Of a stretch of 64,000 nt of DNA, positions 9,462-18,450 are shown one piece after another (positions within the stretch are counted from its first letter, which is position 1; each line of letters starts with the position of its first letter). Source of the DNA: Nostocales cyanobacterium LEGE 11386 (lineage in GTDB: Bacteria > Cyanobacteriota > Cyanobacteriia > Cyanobacteriales > Nostocaceae). The notes beneath the pieces were generated by a model. That model did no database searches and had not been told where the DNA came from. It worked only from the letters and a program-made list of their open reading frames with translations. A program made the position numbers and the translations under genes. The stretch spans positions 1-64,000 of the forward strand of contig JADEXK010000025.1 of assembly GCA_015207155.1 (NCBI GenBank). Reading direction: 5' to 3'.

Positions 9462-9914
9462 TCACTCTTGTCTTAGTTGTAGCGAATGCCGAGACGAAAT
9501 GGCCTGCATTTTCAAATTAGTAAATTGCACGATCGCCTTAATTAAGTTTTGTTGTTCTGGTTGCAAATTTAGTTTTTCTAGTGCTTGATTGATATCATTG
9601 CCAGAACGCAGGCTATGAGCCAGTTGATGACGCTGGGATGAATTCAATACTGCCCCGATTTCTCGATTTCTTCTCTGACGCACAGCCTGGAGTTGTTGGT
9701 GCTGTTGCGGAGTTAGGTTAATTTCAGAAGATGAGGTATTGCTTACCTGGGCAAATAAGATACCAGAATTAGGATTGATTTGAACTGGTGCAGCCAAGGC
9801 AATTCCCGGCATGAAGATGAGCAGGGCCAGAATATTAGCGAATACAGACAGCCGTTTTCTAAGGTGAATTGCCATATGGAAAAATGCTTGCATCAAATTT
9901 AACTCATGTTTCAT
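9462..9914 (-). CDS. Secreted Spy/CpxP-like small protein
   Basis: A 150-residue protein with a signal peptide: basic LRKRLSVF, a hydrophobic stretch, and an ALAAP cleavage site near residue 42. The mature part is helical, Gln/Arg-rich and contains LTPQQHQQLQAVRQRRNREI, the LTxxQ style of Spy/CpxP periplasmic chaperone-like proteins. Methionines at residues 1, 8 and 14 could all start it; MAIHLRKR (residue 14) would give the most typical signal peptide. The family assignment is tentative. No partner gene is adjacent. Confidence 0.7.
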   Translation of the reverse strand: MKHELNLMQAFFHMAIHLRKRLSVFANILALLIFMPGIALAAPVQINPNSGILFAQVSNTSSSEINLTPQQHQQLQAVRQRRNREIGAVLNSSQRHQLAHSLRSGNDINQALEKLNLQPEQQNLIKAIVQFTNLKMQAISSRHSLQLRQE

Positions 9915-10083
9915 GGGTAGCAGTCCACCCAGAAAGTATTATCCAATGTGAGTGAATCTCAAAACATAAATTATGCTACAGCCTGTGACGGTTGATAAGA
10001 TGCTTACCTTACAAAAATTCTGAGTGTGGGATGATATCAAAAAATTAATGTGATTTTTTTGACAAATTTACTCAGCACTCTTC

Positions 10084-10108
10084 ATCCCCAGGCTAACAGC
10101 TTGGGGAT
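10084..10108. terminator. Hairpin downstream of M48 protease gene
   Basis: ATCCCCAGGCT pairs with AGCTTGGGGAT with one G-T pair and a three-base loop (AAC). It lies about 40 bases past the stop of the minus-strand M48 gene. No T-run follows on the minus strand, so it is a stem that may protect or end the transcript. Confidence 0.5.
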
Positions 10109-10147
10109 AAAAGCATTTGTGTAACTATATGACTTTGAGAATTTCGG

Positions 10148-11110
10148 CTACTCAGACCTTTTCATTTTGTTAATTTCTTGTTGTAATTCTGCAATTTGGC
10201 GGCGCAAATTTTCCACTTCTTGTTCGGAAGGTTCTGCTGCTACATTTACTGCACCGGATGCGGGCGATCGCTGATAATTGCCTCGGCGAATTTGCTGGTA
10301 TTGTTCTGATGCTGCCCACTCTTGTAAGTAGCGTAACCGTTCCACAGGGAAAGGATGGGTGAGCATCATATCTTGCGAGCCATTGTAAATCAAGAATTTA
10401 TAAATTTGATTCAGTCCATCCTCATCCAGTGACTGATAATTTTCTGACTGTTTAATAAACTCCTGTAAACTACATTCATTGGCATATTTGATACTCCCGC
10501 CAGAGACTTTCATCATGGATGACATCACAGGGTTTAAGTCATCCATCACTAACAATGCGGCCCGATCTGCTGTTAACTCGGCTTTCCGTCGCCATTCAAA
10601 AAAGGCATAAATCAAGGCTTGAGTCACAAAATTGCCAATACCAAAGGTTAATTCCCCCAAGGCAGAAGCAGCACTCATCGCCCACATCGCCATTTGAATT
10701 AAAATAGTATGACCACACTTAATATGCCCCAGTTCATGGGCTAACACCGCCCGAATCTCAGCTTCGTTGAGTAAGTCTAGTATCCCTGTATTTATGACTA
10801 TGTAAGGATTCTCCTGCCCCAGGGCATAACTATTGGCTTGGGGATTTTGCAAGACAAACAGTGCAGGTTCTGGGTAAATGTCCAAATCCCGCACACATTC
10901 GCGGAACATCTGGTAAATAGTGGAATATTGCCGCGGCCCTACTTGGATGGTGTTGCCCATTAGATAGACTAACTGAGGGCGTTCGTAGACAAATTCCACA
11001 AATTTACGAGCTATTAAATCAAATCCCGGTAAATTTCGTAAAGCTTCCTCGGCTTGGCGATCCAGTGGATGCCTGAAGGCTTCGCTGGAAATTCCTGTGT
11101 AAGTTGGCAT
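10148..11110 (-). CDS. M48 family zinc metalloprotease (HtpX/Ste24-like)
   Basis: A 320-residue peptidase. The zinc motif HELGH is at residues 125-129 and a downstream glutamate lies in the RKAELTADRAA segment, the usual third ligand region. A hydrophobic stretch after the motif suggests membrane association. The C-terminus ends in a coiled coil (about residues 295-320, EQEVENLRRQIAELQQEI). Members degrade misfolded membrane or envelope proteins. ATG at 11110 is the start, preceded by a heptamer-repeat tract in the divergent gap to the helicase-like gene. Confidence 0.9.
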   Translation of the reverse strand: MPTYTGISSEAFRHPLDRQAEEALRNLPGFDLIARKFVEFVYERPQLVYLMGNTIQVGPRQYSTIYQMFRECVRDLDIYPEPALFVLQNPQANSYALGQENPYIVINTGILDLLNEAEIRAVLAHELGHIKCGHTILIQMAMWAMSAASALGELTFGIGNFVTQALIYAFFEWRRKAELTADRAALLVMDDLNPVMSSMMKVSGGSIKYANECSLQEFIKQSENYQSLDEDGLNQIYKFLIYNGSQDMMLTHPFPVERLRYLQEWAASEQYQQIRRGNYQRSPASGAVNVAAEPSEQEVENLRRQIAELQQEINKMKRSE

Positions 11111-11125
11111 AATTCAGGGTGTAGG

Positions 11126-11151
11126 TCAGTGGACAGTGGACAGTGGACAGT
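11126..11151. repeat. Heptamer tandem repeat (AGTGGAC)
   Basis: Three and a half copies of AGTGGAC lie in the divergent intergenic space, followed by TAACTGATGGCTGATAACTGA-like words. This is a typical STRR tract. Confidence 0.75.
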
Positions 11152-11248
11152 TATCAGTCTCGTAACTGGTAACTGATGGCTGATAACTGAATAATAGAAA
11201 TGGGGCTATTGGAGTTTAGAAGTCACTTTGTTATGGGATTGAAAGCTT

Positions 11249-12796
11249 GTGATTGAGGCTGAAGTTCATTTGTCACTACATAACTTCCTGCGATCGCAGG
11301 CGGGGTTCCCCTCCTGGCCGCATCATTTAACAATGGCACGGTTGGTGGCACGCGCCTTGCGTTTAGGACGTAGCGCCTTAATTCAAGTAGGGGCGGTTTG
11401 TGGCTATCAAGGTCGGTATCGCACTAGTTTTGTGGCATCTGCCTTGATGTGGCATGGCCCTGTGATGATTGTCGCCCCAGAAGCAGTACAACAACGTCTG
11501 TTAAGGGTGGAAATTCCCCGCCTCCAGCAGTGGCTACAAGTCAACAAACCAATCAGGACGGGTGACGCTTGGCCTGGATCTGAGTTCCCAGGATTACTTT
11601 TAACTTCCCCTGAGGCTTGGTTACAAGGGCAAATCACATCTTCTGCTCATTTTCCCCCAGGCATTCCCACAATTATTGATGGAGTCGATGATCTAGAAGA
11701 TTGGGTACGTCATCAACTCACCCAAGATATTCAACCCCATGACTGGGATCAACTCATGCTGGCTTGTCCCTACCAAGCTGAGGTAATTCGTTCTGTACGG
11801 GCGCAATTAACACACGAACTATTTCAGCATCCGGCTAATCCCTATGAATGCTATCTGATTTCCCCATCAGAAGCCGAGATTTTAAGTCAACTTTATTTAG
11901 AATTACAGTCAGTAACAGCACTCCCAGAACCCTGGAAACGTTTTTGGCAACAATTTTCCAGTCTTGATGATATCTCTCCCCCTCCTCTCTTCTGGGTAAC
12001 TATTGCCCGTCGTCAAGGGTTATTTTCTTTACATTACGCTCCCATTGAATTAAAAAACATCCTCGCACCTATTTGGCAGAGACAGCCAGTGGTATTAATT
12101 GGCAGTGCTTTAGAACCGGAAACCGAAGCGCCATTGTTCCGTCAGCGTCTGGGTTTAGATGATGTAACTTGTTTGAAGTTTTCTTCTGATAGCCAAGGTT
12201 CAGCAATTCAGCTATATGTACCCCATAAGTTGCCATTACCCAACACCCCAGAATTTCAACCAGCATTTATTCACAAAGTCCGGACATTGCTTTGTCTGAG
12301 TGCTACAGCCCCAGGATTGACGGTTGTATTAGTGGGTGATGTACCACTCAAGGCTCAAGTAGGAGCTATTCTGGCATCAGAGTTTGGTTCGCGGGTACAG
12401 GTGGAAAAAACTTGTTTGGATGAAAATGGCATTTTAATCAGTGGTTGGGAATTTTGGCGATCGCATCAAACGGTTTTACCAGCGCCACATTTGTTAATTA
12501 TTGCCACTTTGCCCTTACCATCTTTGGAAAATCCCTTGGTGGCTGGTAGAGTCGCTCACTACAAGCGATCGCATCAAGATTGGTTCCGGTTATTTTTGTT
12601 GCCAGCCGCCTTAAATGAATTGCAACGAGCGATCGCACCAGTAAGAGAAAGTCAAGGTATTGTCGCTTTGCTTGATAGTCGTGTGGTTAACCGCAGCTAT
12701 GGCGCTCAAGTTCTAGCTGTCCTCAGTCCTCTGGCGCGGATTAACTATCTTGATCCGAGTTTATTTGCTCATGGCGATGAAGGAAATTCTGCCTAG
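11249..12796 (+). CDS. DinG-like helicase homologue lacking Walker A
   Basis: A 515-residue soluble protein. The C-terminal part (about residues 400-515) matches the second helicase domain of DinG/XPD-type helicases: the stretch QRAIAPVRESQGIVALLDSRV followed by YGAQVLAVLSPL. In the N-terminal domain, where a GTGKT Walker A is expected, the sequence reads GAVCGYQGRYRTS. The DEAH position reads IIDGVDDLEDW. ATP hydrolysis is therefore doubtful. The start is GTG at 11249, with no earlier alternative. The protein may be a regulatory or structural relic of a helicase; its function is unknown. A DUF2839 gene follows downstream. Confidence 0.7.
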   Translation: MIEAEVHLSLHNFLRSQAGFPSWPHHLTMARLVARALRLGRSALIQVGAVCGYQGRYRTSFVASALMWHGPVMIVAPEAVQQRLLRVEIPRLQQWLQVNKPIRTGDAWPGSEFPGLLLTSPEAWLQGQITSSAHFPPGIPTIIDGVDDLEDWVRHQLTQDIQPHDWDQLMLACPYQAEVIRSVRAQLTHELFQHPANPYECYLISPSEAEILSQLYLELQSVTALPEPWKRFWQQFSSLDDISPPPLFWVTIARRQGLFSLHYAPIELKNILAPIWQRQPVVLIGSALEPETEAPLFRQRLGLDDVTCLKFSSDSQGSAIQLYVPHKLPLPNTPEFQPAFIHKVRTLLCLSATAPGLTVVLVGDVPLKAQVGAILASEFGSRVQVEKTCLDENGILISGWEFWRSHQTVLPAPHLLIIATLPLPSLENPLVAGRVAHYKRSHQDWFRLFLLPAALNELQRAIAPVRESQGIVALLDSRVVNRSYGAQVLAVLSPLARINYLDPSLFAHGDEGNSA

Positions 12797-12993
12797 TGGT
12801 AGTTGGCAAAATCTAGTATTTACGTTTTGTCAACCACCAGGCGATCGGCTGACAACAAACGCTATTATCAGCTTATTCGGAGACTCTATATTTTCTGAAA
12901 CAGCCATATTTGATAACTTGTACTCCTCTGATGCAAGCATGTTGACTGCCAAGATTAATTGAGAACTTTAAGTTAAATTTTGAATTGCTGATT

Positions 12994-13209
12994 ATGGGTG
13001 AAGCAAAGCGTCGTAAAACTACACTTGGAGAAAACTACGGTCAAGAGACTCGGATCTTGCCTTGGGTTCCCATTACCAAAACCCAGGCCGAACTATTTGT
13101 CTCTTGGACTACTCGCGGTGCCTGGATAGGTATTGGCGTTATGGTTGTTGCATGGGTAACCATCCGTTTTATTGGCCCAGCTTTCGGTTGGTGGCAAGTA
13201 GTGTCTTAA
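12994..13209 (+). CDS. DUF2839 family small membrane protein
   Basis: A 71-residue protein beginning MGEAKRRKTTLGENYG, the conserved start of the cyanobacterial DUF2839 family, followed by one membrane helix (about residues 38-58). An in-frame TTG lies three codons earlier, but ATG at 12994 matches the family. It follows the helicase-like gene by about 200 bases on the same strand. The function is unknown; the basic N-terminus would face the cytoplasm. Confidence 0.88.
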   Translation: MGEAKRRKTTLGENYGQETRILPWVPITKTQAELFVSWTTRGAWIGIGVMVVAWVTIRFIGPAFGWWQVVS

Positions 13210-13240
13210 TAAGTAGGAAGGCATCAATCATTAAAGGTTT

Positions 13241-13287
13241 GTAGTAAGGACTTTAGTCCTCGAACAGGGCTAAAGCCCTGACTACGA
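13241..13287. repeat. Dispersed double-hairpin repeat
   Basis: Two adjacent hairpins, AGGACTTTAGTCCT and AGGGCTAAAGCCCT, are flanked by GTAGT and ACTAC. A degenerate copy lies at 27172-27222. It resembles the many copies of this element I associate with Nostoc intergenic DNA. Confidence 0.7.
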
Positions 13288-13934
13288 AATTATTTTACGC
13301 TACTTCACATAGTTGGAGTTATTCCCGCCAACTTACTTATTTCCAGAGGTTTGTAAAAATTTCTATCCTATGTATGGACTGTTAGTCCAATACACCATAA
13401 CCTAGGTTCCATTCTTAAGTGGATTTTGCACATCAAAAAACAAAGTAACTGTGAGCCAGCCCAATTCTTCTGGGTATGGATAAATTCTCGGAGATGGTGT
13501 ATCCCTCCTCCAGTAAATAATTAATTGGTGATGTAAGAGTATATCCAGTCAGGATAAAAAAGCACGAAGCTGGAATATAATCCATAACATAACCTGGAAA
13601 TAATTTTGTAGACTCTAAACCTAGCCTTGGTCAATTCAATATACACAACAGATAAATCACCTAATCTGTCTTTAGTATGTTCTTGATTGGGTTAAAAGCT
13701 ATTGTTAATGATATTTAAGACATTAAATAATAGATCATTACTCAATTTAAAAATACTGGCTTGAGTTGGCAAAACCTTAAGATATCATAGGTTTTTCCAG
13801 TGTTTCGTAGTTTCTCTACTTAAATTGCTATTTATAACTCACGCTAGAGTGACAGCTTTTAAGTCTCAAATATTATTGGTCAACAGAGTTTTGTGAAATC
13901 AGCTCTTTTGACTTTTGGAGGATAAGTAAACCTG

Positions 13935-14090
13935 ATGTTTTATATCAATCTAGGTTATAAATTTAAGCCACAAAAACAAGGATTCTGCACGAATTGGCTC
14001 TGGACAAATATAGACTCATGTAGCCGTTACCACAGTTATGGATCATCCCTAATAAATTTTTGGGGATTTTGGTTAACTTTTGCGATGTAA
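13935..14090 (+). CDS. Possible 51-residue ORF, uncertain
   Basis: ATG at 13935 to TAA at 14088-14090, beginning MFYINLGYKFKPQKQG and ending FWGFWLTFAM. GGAGG lies about 13 bases upstream, rather far. Its composition (many Trp, Ser, Tyr) looks unlike a conserved protein. It is listed only because the surrounding 1.5 kb has no other gene. Confidence 0.15.
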   Translation: MFYINLGYKFKPQKQGFCTNWLWTNIDSCSRYHSYGSSLINFWGFWLTFAM

Positions 14091-14350
14091 CCTTAAGAAA
14101 TTAGAGAATACTGGCGAAATGGCAACATGAGTATTCGGTGTTCAGTTATTCTCAGTATTGAGCCATAGATATTTAGGTGACGTATTTGGCATCGTGAACA
14201 CAATACTTAACATCTACCCATGCACAGCCAAGACCCCCGAACCCCAAACCTCAAGTTATCTGCCAACATTTATACTTCTAGGAGGACTTGACTGGATGTA
14301 CCCAACACTTGGGCGGCCCTAAAACATCACCAGATAACACATAGGCTTAC

Positions 14351-14364
14351 TACCTGATCAGGTA
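14351..14364. promoter_or_regulatory. 14-bp palindrome upstream of DUF1815 gene
   Basis: TACCTGATCAGGTA is a perfect palindrome followed directly by TATAAAAAATA. It lies about 400 bases upstream of the DUF1815 start. It could be an operator near a promoter. No matching regulator is recognised. Confidence 0.3.
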
Positions 14365-14757
14365 TATAAAAAATACTGAAGTGGTGTCAAAGCCTTTGCC
14401 TACATAGAGATTAGCAGGATATGTCCAGTAAAAATGCGATCCGTACCTTTTCTGTTGTTGACTGCTACTAAATTTGCGTTACTCTTAAAGCGGATCGTTT
14501 CAGCTAGGCACTAAATCGGACAGAACTATCTAAAGAAAAGATTAAATTTATCAAATCTGTCTGAGCTATTGAACTTGCAAATTGAATAGTTTGATACGGC
14601 AAGCTGAATCTTTATCTACTACCCTAAGCAAGGTAGTCAATTAACGACTTCATCAGCGTCTGGGAATTGTAATGGATAGTTTACAATACCAGAAGGTGTA
14701 AAAATCTAAAGAAAATATAAAACAGACTAAAATGACTGTGGTGTCTGGAGGACAAAC

Positions 14758-15099
14758 GTGTTTCTAAGACTAGCGCATCAACACCGACAATTCGTCCAAG
14801 ACTTGGTAATGAATCTACAAGCCTTGGCAATTGTACTCGAACGGCGCGGATATCCTGCGTCGTGTTATACCTGCGGCGACCAGATGAATAGTGCTTCGTT
14901 TATGGTTAGCTTGGGCGACAATCACCTGATTCGGTTCTTGGTATCAGACTACGGAATTACTTGGACGGAAATGCGGGATGACCGCGAATTAATGAAGTTA
15001 GAGGGTGCAGAGGCAATTAATCAGTTGCAGGAACTAGCTAATCTTGTTAAACAAGCTACACCAGCTAGTTCAGGTAATAAAGCCTTGGCTAAGAAGTGA
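14758..15099 (+). CDS. DUF1815 family protein
   Basis: A 113-residue cytosolic protein of a cyanobacteria-specific family of unknown function. The conserved parts are the N-terminal helix (HRQFVQDLVMNLQALA), the CYTCGDQMN segment with two cysteines, and LVSDYGITWTEMRD. The start is GTG at 14758 with a strong GGAGG seven bases upstream. An unusually long gene-free region lies ahead of it, suggesting a long leader or distant control elements. The Lys/Ala-rich C-terminus is variable. Confidence 0.88.
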   Translation: MFLRLAHQHRQFVQDLVMNLQALAIVLERRGYPASCYTCGDQMNSASFMVSLGDNHLIRFLVSDYGITWTEMRDDRELMKLEGAEAINQLQELANLVKQATPASSGNKALAKK

Positions 15100-15137
15100 G
15101 AAGGATTCCTGTATCTGATGGGGTACTTTCAAAAAGG

Positions 15138-15204
15138 GTCTACTAGTAGACTTCGTATTGGTAATAGGTAATTGTAGCTTAGTCTACGATTCCCATTACC
15201 TATT
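15138..15204. terminator. Palindromes between convergent DUF1815 and CHAT genes
   Basis: GTCTACTAGTAGAC (15138-15151) is a perfect palindrome. AATAGGTAAT (15163-15172) pairs with ATTACCTATT (15195-15204), with a small GTAG/CTAC stem inside. The stems sit 40-105 bases past the DUF1815 stop and could end transcription from either side. There is no clean T-run. Confidence 0.45.
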
Positions 15205-15365
15205 CACCTTTACGGTTACATCCTGTCCATTTGAAGACTCATCGTGTAGGTTGACGGCGGTAATTTTGCATAATTAGCATGTTCCAAGCTTGATATTATA
15301 TCTGAGCGATAGTCAAACAATTTGAGATTTTGGATGAGAGAAAAATCTCAAAATTGGTACAGTCA

Positions 15366-17453
15366 TTACAATCCATTGCCAATCAAAATAAAGGATGCCC
15401 AATAGTAGGGGTGATTTAGGCTACCATTGACTGCTGGGAGATTGTCATCTTTGGGCTGCAAGTCTTTGGTAATCAAATCAATTTGTGCTTGTCTCAAGGC
15501 TTCGGCTTTTGTGAAATTTTCTGATGACAGAGTGGCATAAAAGGCGTTCATGAGTACTTGAGTACCACCATCATCTACAGCCCATAAAGAACCAATGGCT
15601 GCTTTAGCACCGGTTTTCTGCATCTGATAGCCAAAACCTAAAATTTCTTCACCGTTACCCAATTTGCCTCCCACACTGGTTTCACAAGCACTCAACACCA
15701 CTAGATCCACATGAGGGAGTGACCAAGTGGCGACATCTCTAAGGTTAACGCGATCGCCATTGCCAAATAGTATAAATGAATCTTCTGGTTTACCCGCCAC
15801 AAAAGCCGCATGAGTCGCTAAATGGACAATCGTATAATCATCCATCTGCGGTACAGTAACTTGAGGACTAAAGGCATCGTTAAAAAGTTTTTTGGTTTGA
15901 GGAACGATCGCTGCTAAGTTTTCCACTTCTCGAGCTGCAAATGGCAAGCCAGATAAGGCAATTTGCCGATTACCCAATGCGACTTCATAAGTACCTTTAG
16001 TAAATGCACCAGCTAAAACTCGTAAAGTAGATGCCCGTGGGGTGTTCAAATTACTTAAGCTAGCAGCAGTGATATGATTGACACTGAAGCGCTCCACTAA
16101 CCATTTACCGTCATATAAGGCTGTGAGAGGAATGTAGCGTAATTGACCATCTGGTGCATAAATGAGAGTTTGTGTACCCGCTTGTTTCAGGTCATTTTCT
16201 AGGGGTTTGATCAGCCATTCATACAACTGGCTAGCAGGTTGTTTAATATTGCGACTGGGATTGATTAAAGCTGCACGAAAGGTAGAAATAGTCTGCTTGA
16301 GGTTTTCTTGCTTGAGTGCAACTGTGCGGTGAATTGGCACAGACTCAGGAGTTACCAAGACTAATTCCAAACTATCTTCTAGAACTAGTGGATAAAGTAG
16401 AGCAGATTTTTGCGGTAACCGTGCTAAATTATCGCGAATTTCGTTAATACTCTCCAAATCCAAATTTTGCCGCCTTGCAGTTTGACTAAGTTGGTCTAAT
16501 TGTGCCCTGACTGGGGGACTATTGATAAATTCATTAAATCCTTCTAAGATTTGCTGCTGATTCGTCACCAGTTGCTGAATGCGTTGTTTTTGTTGTGGCG
16601 ATCGCTTTTGCACAGGAATCTTACGTAATATTTTCAGTTCTTTACCCAGTGCAATAGCATTCTCTAAAGTTGTATCTAATTTTTGTTTAATTGGTTTTTC
16701 TGTTGACGCTAGCTTAATGCCTTTGACAGTGCGTTGATTACCAGCTACATTCTGGAGATACTCCTCTAGTTCTTCAACTTTGAGTAAATCCATCGTTCGT
16801 AGTCCCTCTGTAACACGTTGCTGCTGGAGCAAGTTTTTAGCTAAGGTACGATATGTCTGGCTAACAGTTATGCTGTAGGCATCGGGTTGGTGTACAGAAA
16901 GCTCGGATGGATTTAAGCGAGCTTGCTCACGATTATTCACGCAAAGTTTGTAGAAGAAAATTGCTAACTTTGGTTGGTTTTGCACCTCAAACAAGTAACC
17001 TATATTACTGTAGGTCTTACCTAGGATGACGTGAGCTTGCCCAGGAATCTTTTCTTGTAGACTAAGTTCTTTGTTAATGGGTAAGGCTGCGAGATAAAAA
17101 CTCAGTGCTTGCGAATACTGACCCTGATTCTGGTAAACTCTGCCAATATTGTTGAGAGTGACAGCTTCCCAGGAACTTTCGGCAAGTTCTGTGCTGATAG
17201 CTAGCGCTTGCTGTAATCTCTGCAATGCTTCCTCAAACCGACCTTGCTCAGATACGGCGATCGCTTCTGCATTCAGCCGCTCAATTTCTGATTTTTCATT
17301 TCTGTCGGGTAAAGACTGCGCTTTTTCACCGTAATTGTGTTTAAAATGAGTATTTGAATTTACCTGATTTTTTTCTAAATACGCTATTTTATTACCCAGG
17401 AAACTCAGTAAGGTAAAAGTAACAAAAATCAAAGTCTGAAGATAAAACTGCAT
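15366..17453 (-). CDS. TPR and CHAT domain protein
   Basis: A 695-residue protein. A short N-terminal hydrophobic segment is followed by tetratricopeptide repeats (about residues 55-180), a helical linker, and a C-terminal CHAT domain (about 420-695). CHAT is a caspase-like peptidase fold; its His-Cys pair appears intact as His548 in VHLATHAAF and Cys590 in LSACETSVGG. The N-terminal hydrophobic segment suggests export or anchoring. In other bacteria some TPR-CHAT proteins are effector proteases (for example Craspase), while most cyanobacterial ones are uncharacterised. No CRISPR or partner gene is adjacent. ATG at 17453 is the start. Confidence 0.9.
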   Translation of the reverse strand: MQFYLQTLIFVTFTLLSFLGNKIAYLEKNQVNSNTHFKHNYGEKAQSLPDRNEKSEIERLNAEAIAVSEQGRFEEALQRLQQALAISTELAESSWEAVTLNNIGRVYQNQGQYSQALSFYLAALPINKELSLQEKIPGQAHVILGKTYSNIGYLFEVQNQPKLAIFFYKLCVNNREQARLNPSELSVHQPDAYSITVSQTYRTLAKNLLQQQRVTEGLRTMDLLKVEELEEYLQNVAGNQRTVKGIKLASTEKPIKQKLDTTLENAIALGKELKILRKIPVQKRSPQQKQRIQQLVTNQQQILEGFNEFINSPPVRAQLDQLSQTARRQNLDLESINEIRDNLARLPQKSALLYPLVLEDSLELVLVTPESVPIHRTVALKQENLKQTISTFRAALINPSRNIKQPASQLYEWLIKPLENDLKQAGTQTLIYAPDGQLRYIPLTALYDGKWLVERFSVNHITAASLSNLNTPRASTLRVLAGAFTKGTYEVALGNRQIALSGLPFAAREVENLAAIVPQTKKLFNDAFSPQVTVPQMDDYTIVHLATHAAFVAGKPEDSFILFGNGDRVNLRDVATWSLPHVDLVVLSACETSVGGKLGNGEEILGFGYQMQKTGAKAAIGSLWAVDDGGTQVLMNAFYATLSSENFTKAEALRQAQIDLITKDLQPKDDNLPAVNGSLNHPYYWASFILIGNGL

Positions 17454-17645
17454 GACAAAATACTCCCTGTATAGAGAGGTTTAGCGAACTCACATTAACA
17501 ATAACTGTTGAGAATTTAAAATGTTCTATATTCTGTATTCTCTCTCTATGAAAAATTTATTTTATGAAAAGTACATTTTACAATACAAGTCTTTTTTGTA
17601 TGATTCCAGATATGAAAAATTCATAGTTGCTGATAAATTTTGAAT

Positions 17646-18146
17646 ATGTCTGAAAAACAAACAAGCCCAGTACAGCTACCATCAACCAGTGCTATTGACA
17701 TACCATCAAATCAGACCTTTGAAGGTTGGTTTGAATATCCTGTGCGAGTGCAACCCCATCATACTGACTATGCAGGTATTGCCTGGCATGGTACTTATCT
17801 AACTTGGATGGAAGAAGCACGGATAGAATGTTTACGATCAATAGGGATTGAATTTGCTGATTTAGTCATGTTAGGTTGTGATTTACCAGTTGTAGAACTT
17901 GCAGTCAGATATCATCGTTCAGTTCAGTTAGGTACGGCAGTAGTGGTAAAAACGCGCATGACTGAAGTGACTGGTGTTCGCATTAACTGGGACTATGCCA
18001 TTGTCTCCACAGATGGACAACAATTGTATGTCACTGCCAAGGTGACATTAGTAGCATTAGATCGCGAAAGAGGCAAAATTATGCGTCAGTTACCTGCAAG
18101 TGTCAAAGATGCATTAGCAAAAGTTTCCGCATTACACAAAAATTGA
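17646..18146 (+). CDS. Hotdog-fold acyl-CoA thioesterase, likely DHNA-CoA type
   Basis: A 166-residue single hotdog domain. The 4HBT active-site segment HHTDYAGIAWHGTYLTWMEEAR contains the catalytic Asp, and the rest of the fold follows (YHRSVQLGTAVVV, NWDYAI). The pattern resembles cyanobacterial 1,4-dihydroxy-2-naphthoyl-CoA hydrolase of phylloquinone synthesis (Slr0204 type) as I remember it. Substrate assignment is an inference. ATG at 17646 is chosen over an in-frame TTG two codons earlier. It is divergent from the CHAT gene. Confidence 0.82.
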   Translation: MSEKQTSPVQLPSTSAIDIPSNQTFEGWFEYPVRVQPHHTDYAGIAWHGTYLTWMEEARIECLRSIGIEFADLVMLGCDLPVVELAVRYHRSVQLGTAVVVKTRMTEVTGVRINWDYAIVSTDGQQLYVTAKVTLVALDRERGKIMRQLPASVKDALAKVSALHKN

Positions 18147-18252
18147 CGCCAGAATTCTGAAGGACAAAGGATGAAGTCTGAAACAACAAGTTAATTAATG
18201 CATACCTCATTGCTTATGAATGAAAAACCAATGATTTCATTCTTCATCCTGC

Positions 18253-18450
18253 TCACTTACCAGTACGTATTTGCGACACGGTTTGAGCAAACTGCATTAT
18301 CTGATGCCAAATATCTTGTGGTGTAATGCCAAAACCAATATTTAATAAGATCAGAATCGCCGCAATAGTCAAGGCATTGCTCACAGTAGTTTTGAGTATC
18401 TTCCACAAAACTACGAATATTATCCAAGCAAGAAATAGGGTAGGAATCAT
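18253..18450 (-). CDS. Conserved small membrane protein
   Basis: A 65-residue protein that is mostly hydrophobic, with two membrane segments (about residues 2-17 and 25-43), followed by a short polar helix (DIWHQIMQFAQTVSQI). The sequence style (WKILKTTVSNALTIAAIL) matches a small family I associate with cyanobacterial genomes, but I cannot name a function. ATG at 18450; AAGGA lies about 12 bases upstream. An overlapping 72-codon frame on the same strand has no protein-like pattern. Confidence 0.6.
   Translation of the reverse strand: MIPTLFLAWIIFVVLWKILKTTVSNALTIAAILILLNIGFGITPQDIWHQIMQFAQTVSQIRTGK

Larger units (their letters stand above)
13210..14757. other. 1.55-kb gene-poor region upstream of DUF1815 gene
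   Basis: No protein gene of 60 codons or more on either strand. It holds a palindromic repeat element (13241-13287), a 51-codon ORF with an upstream GGAGG (13935-14090), an 8-codon frame after AGGAGG near 14297, a 14-bp palindrome (14351-14364), and the distant inverted repeat CGATCCG/CGGATCG (about 14439 and 14493). I recognise no known structured RNA. Long leader, unrecognised ncRNA or decayed gene are all possible. Confidence 0.5.

Noticed and set aside
12750..12962. 70-codon frame overlapping the end of the helicase-like gene
   Set aside because: Lies out of frame over the conserved helicase C-terminus and has no protein-like pattern or ribosome site.
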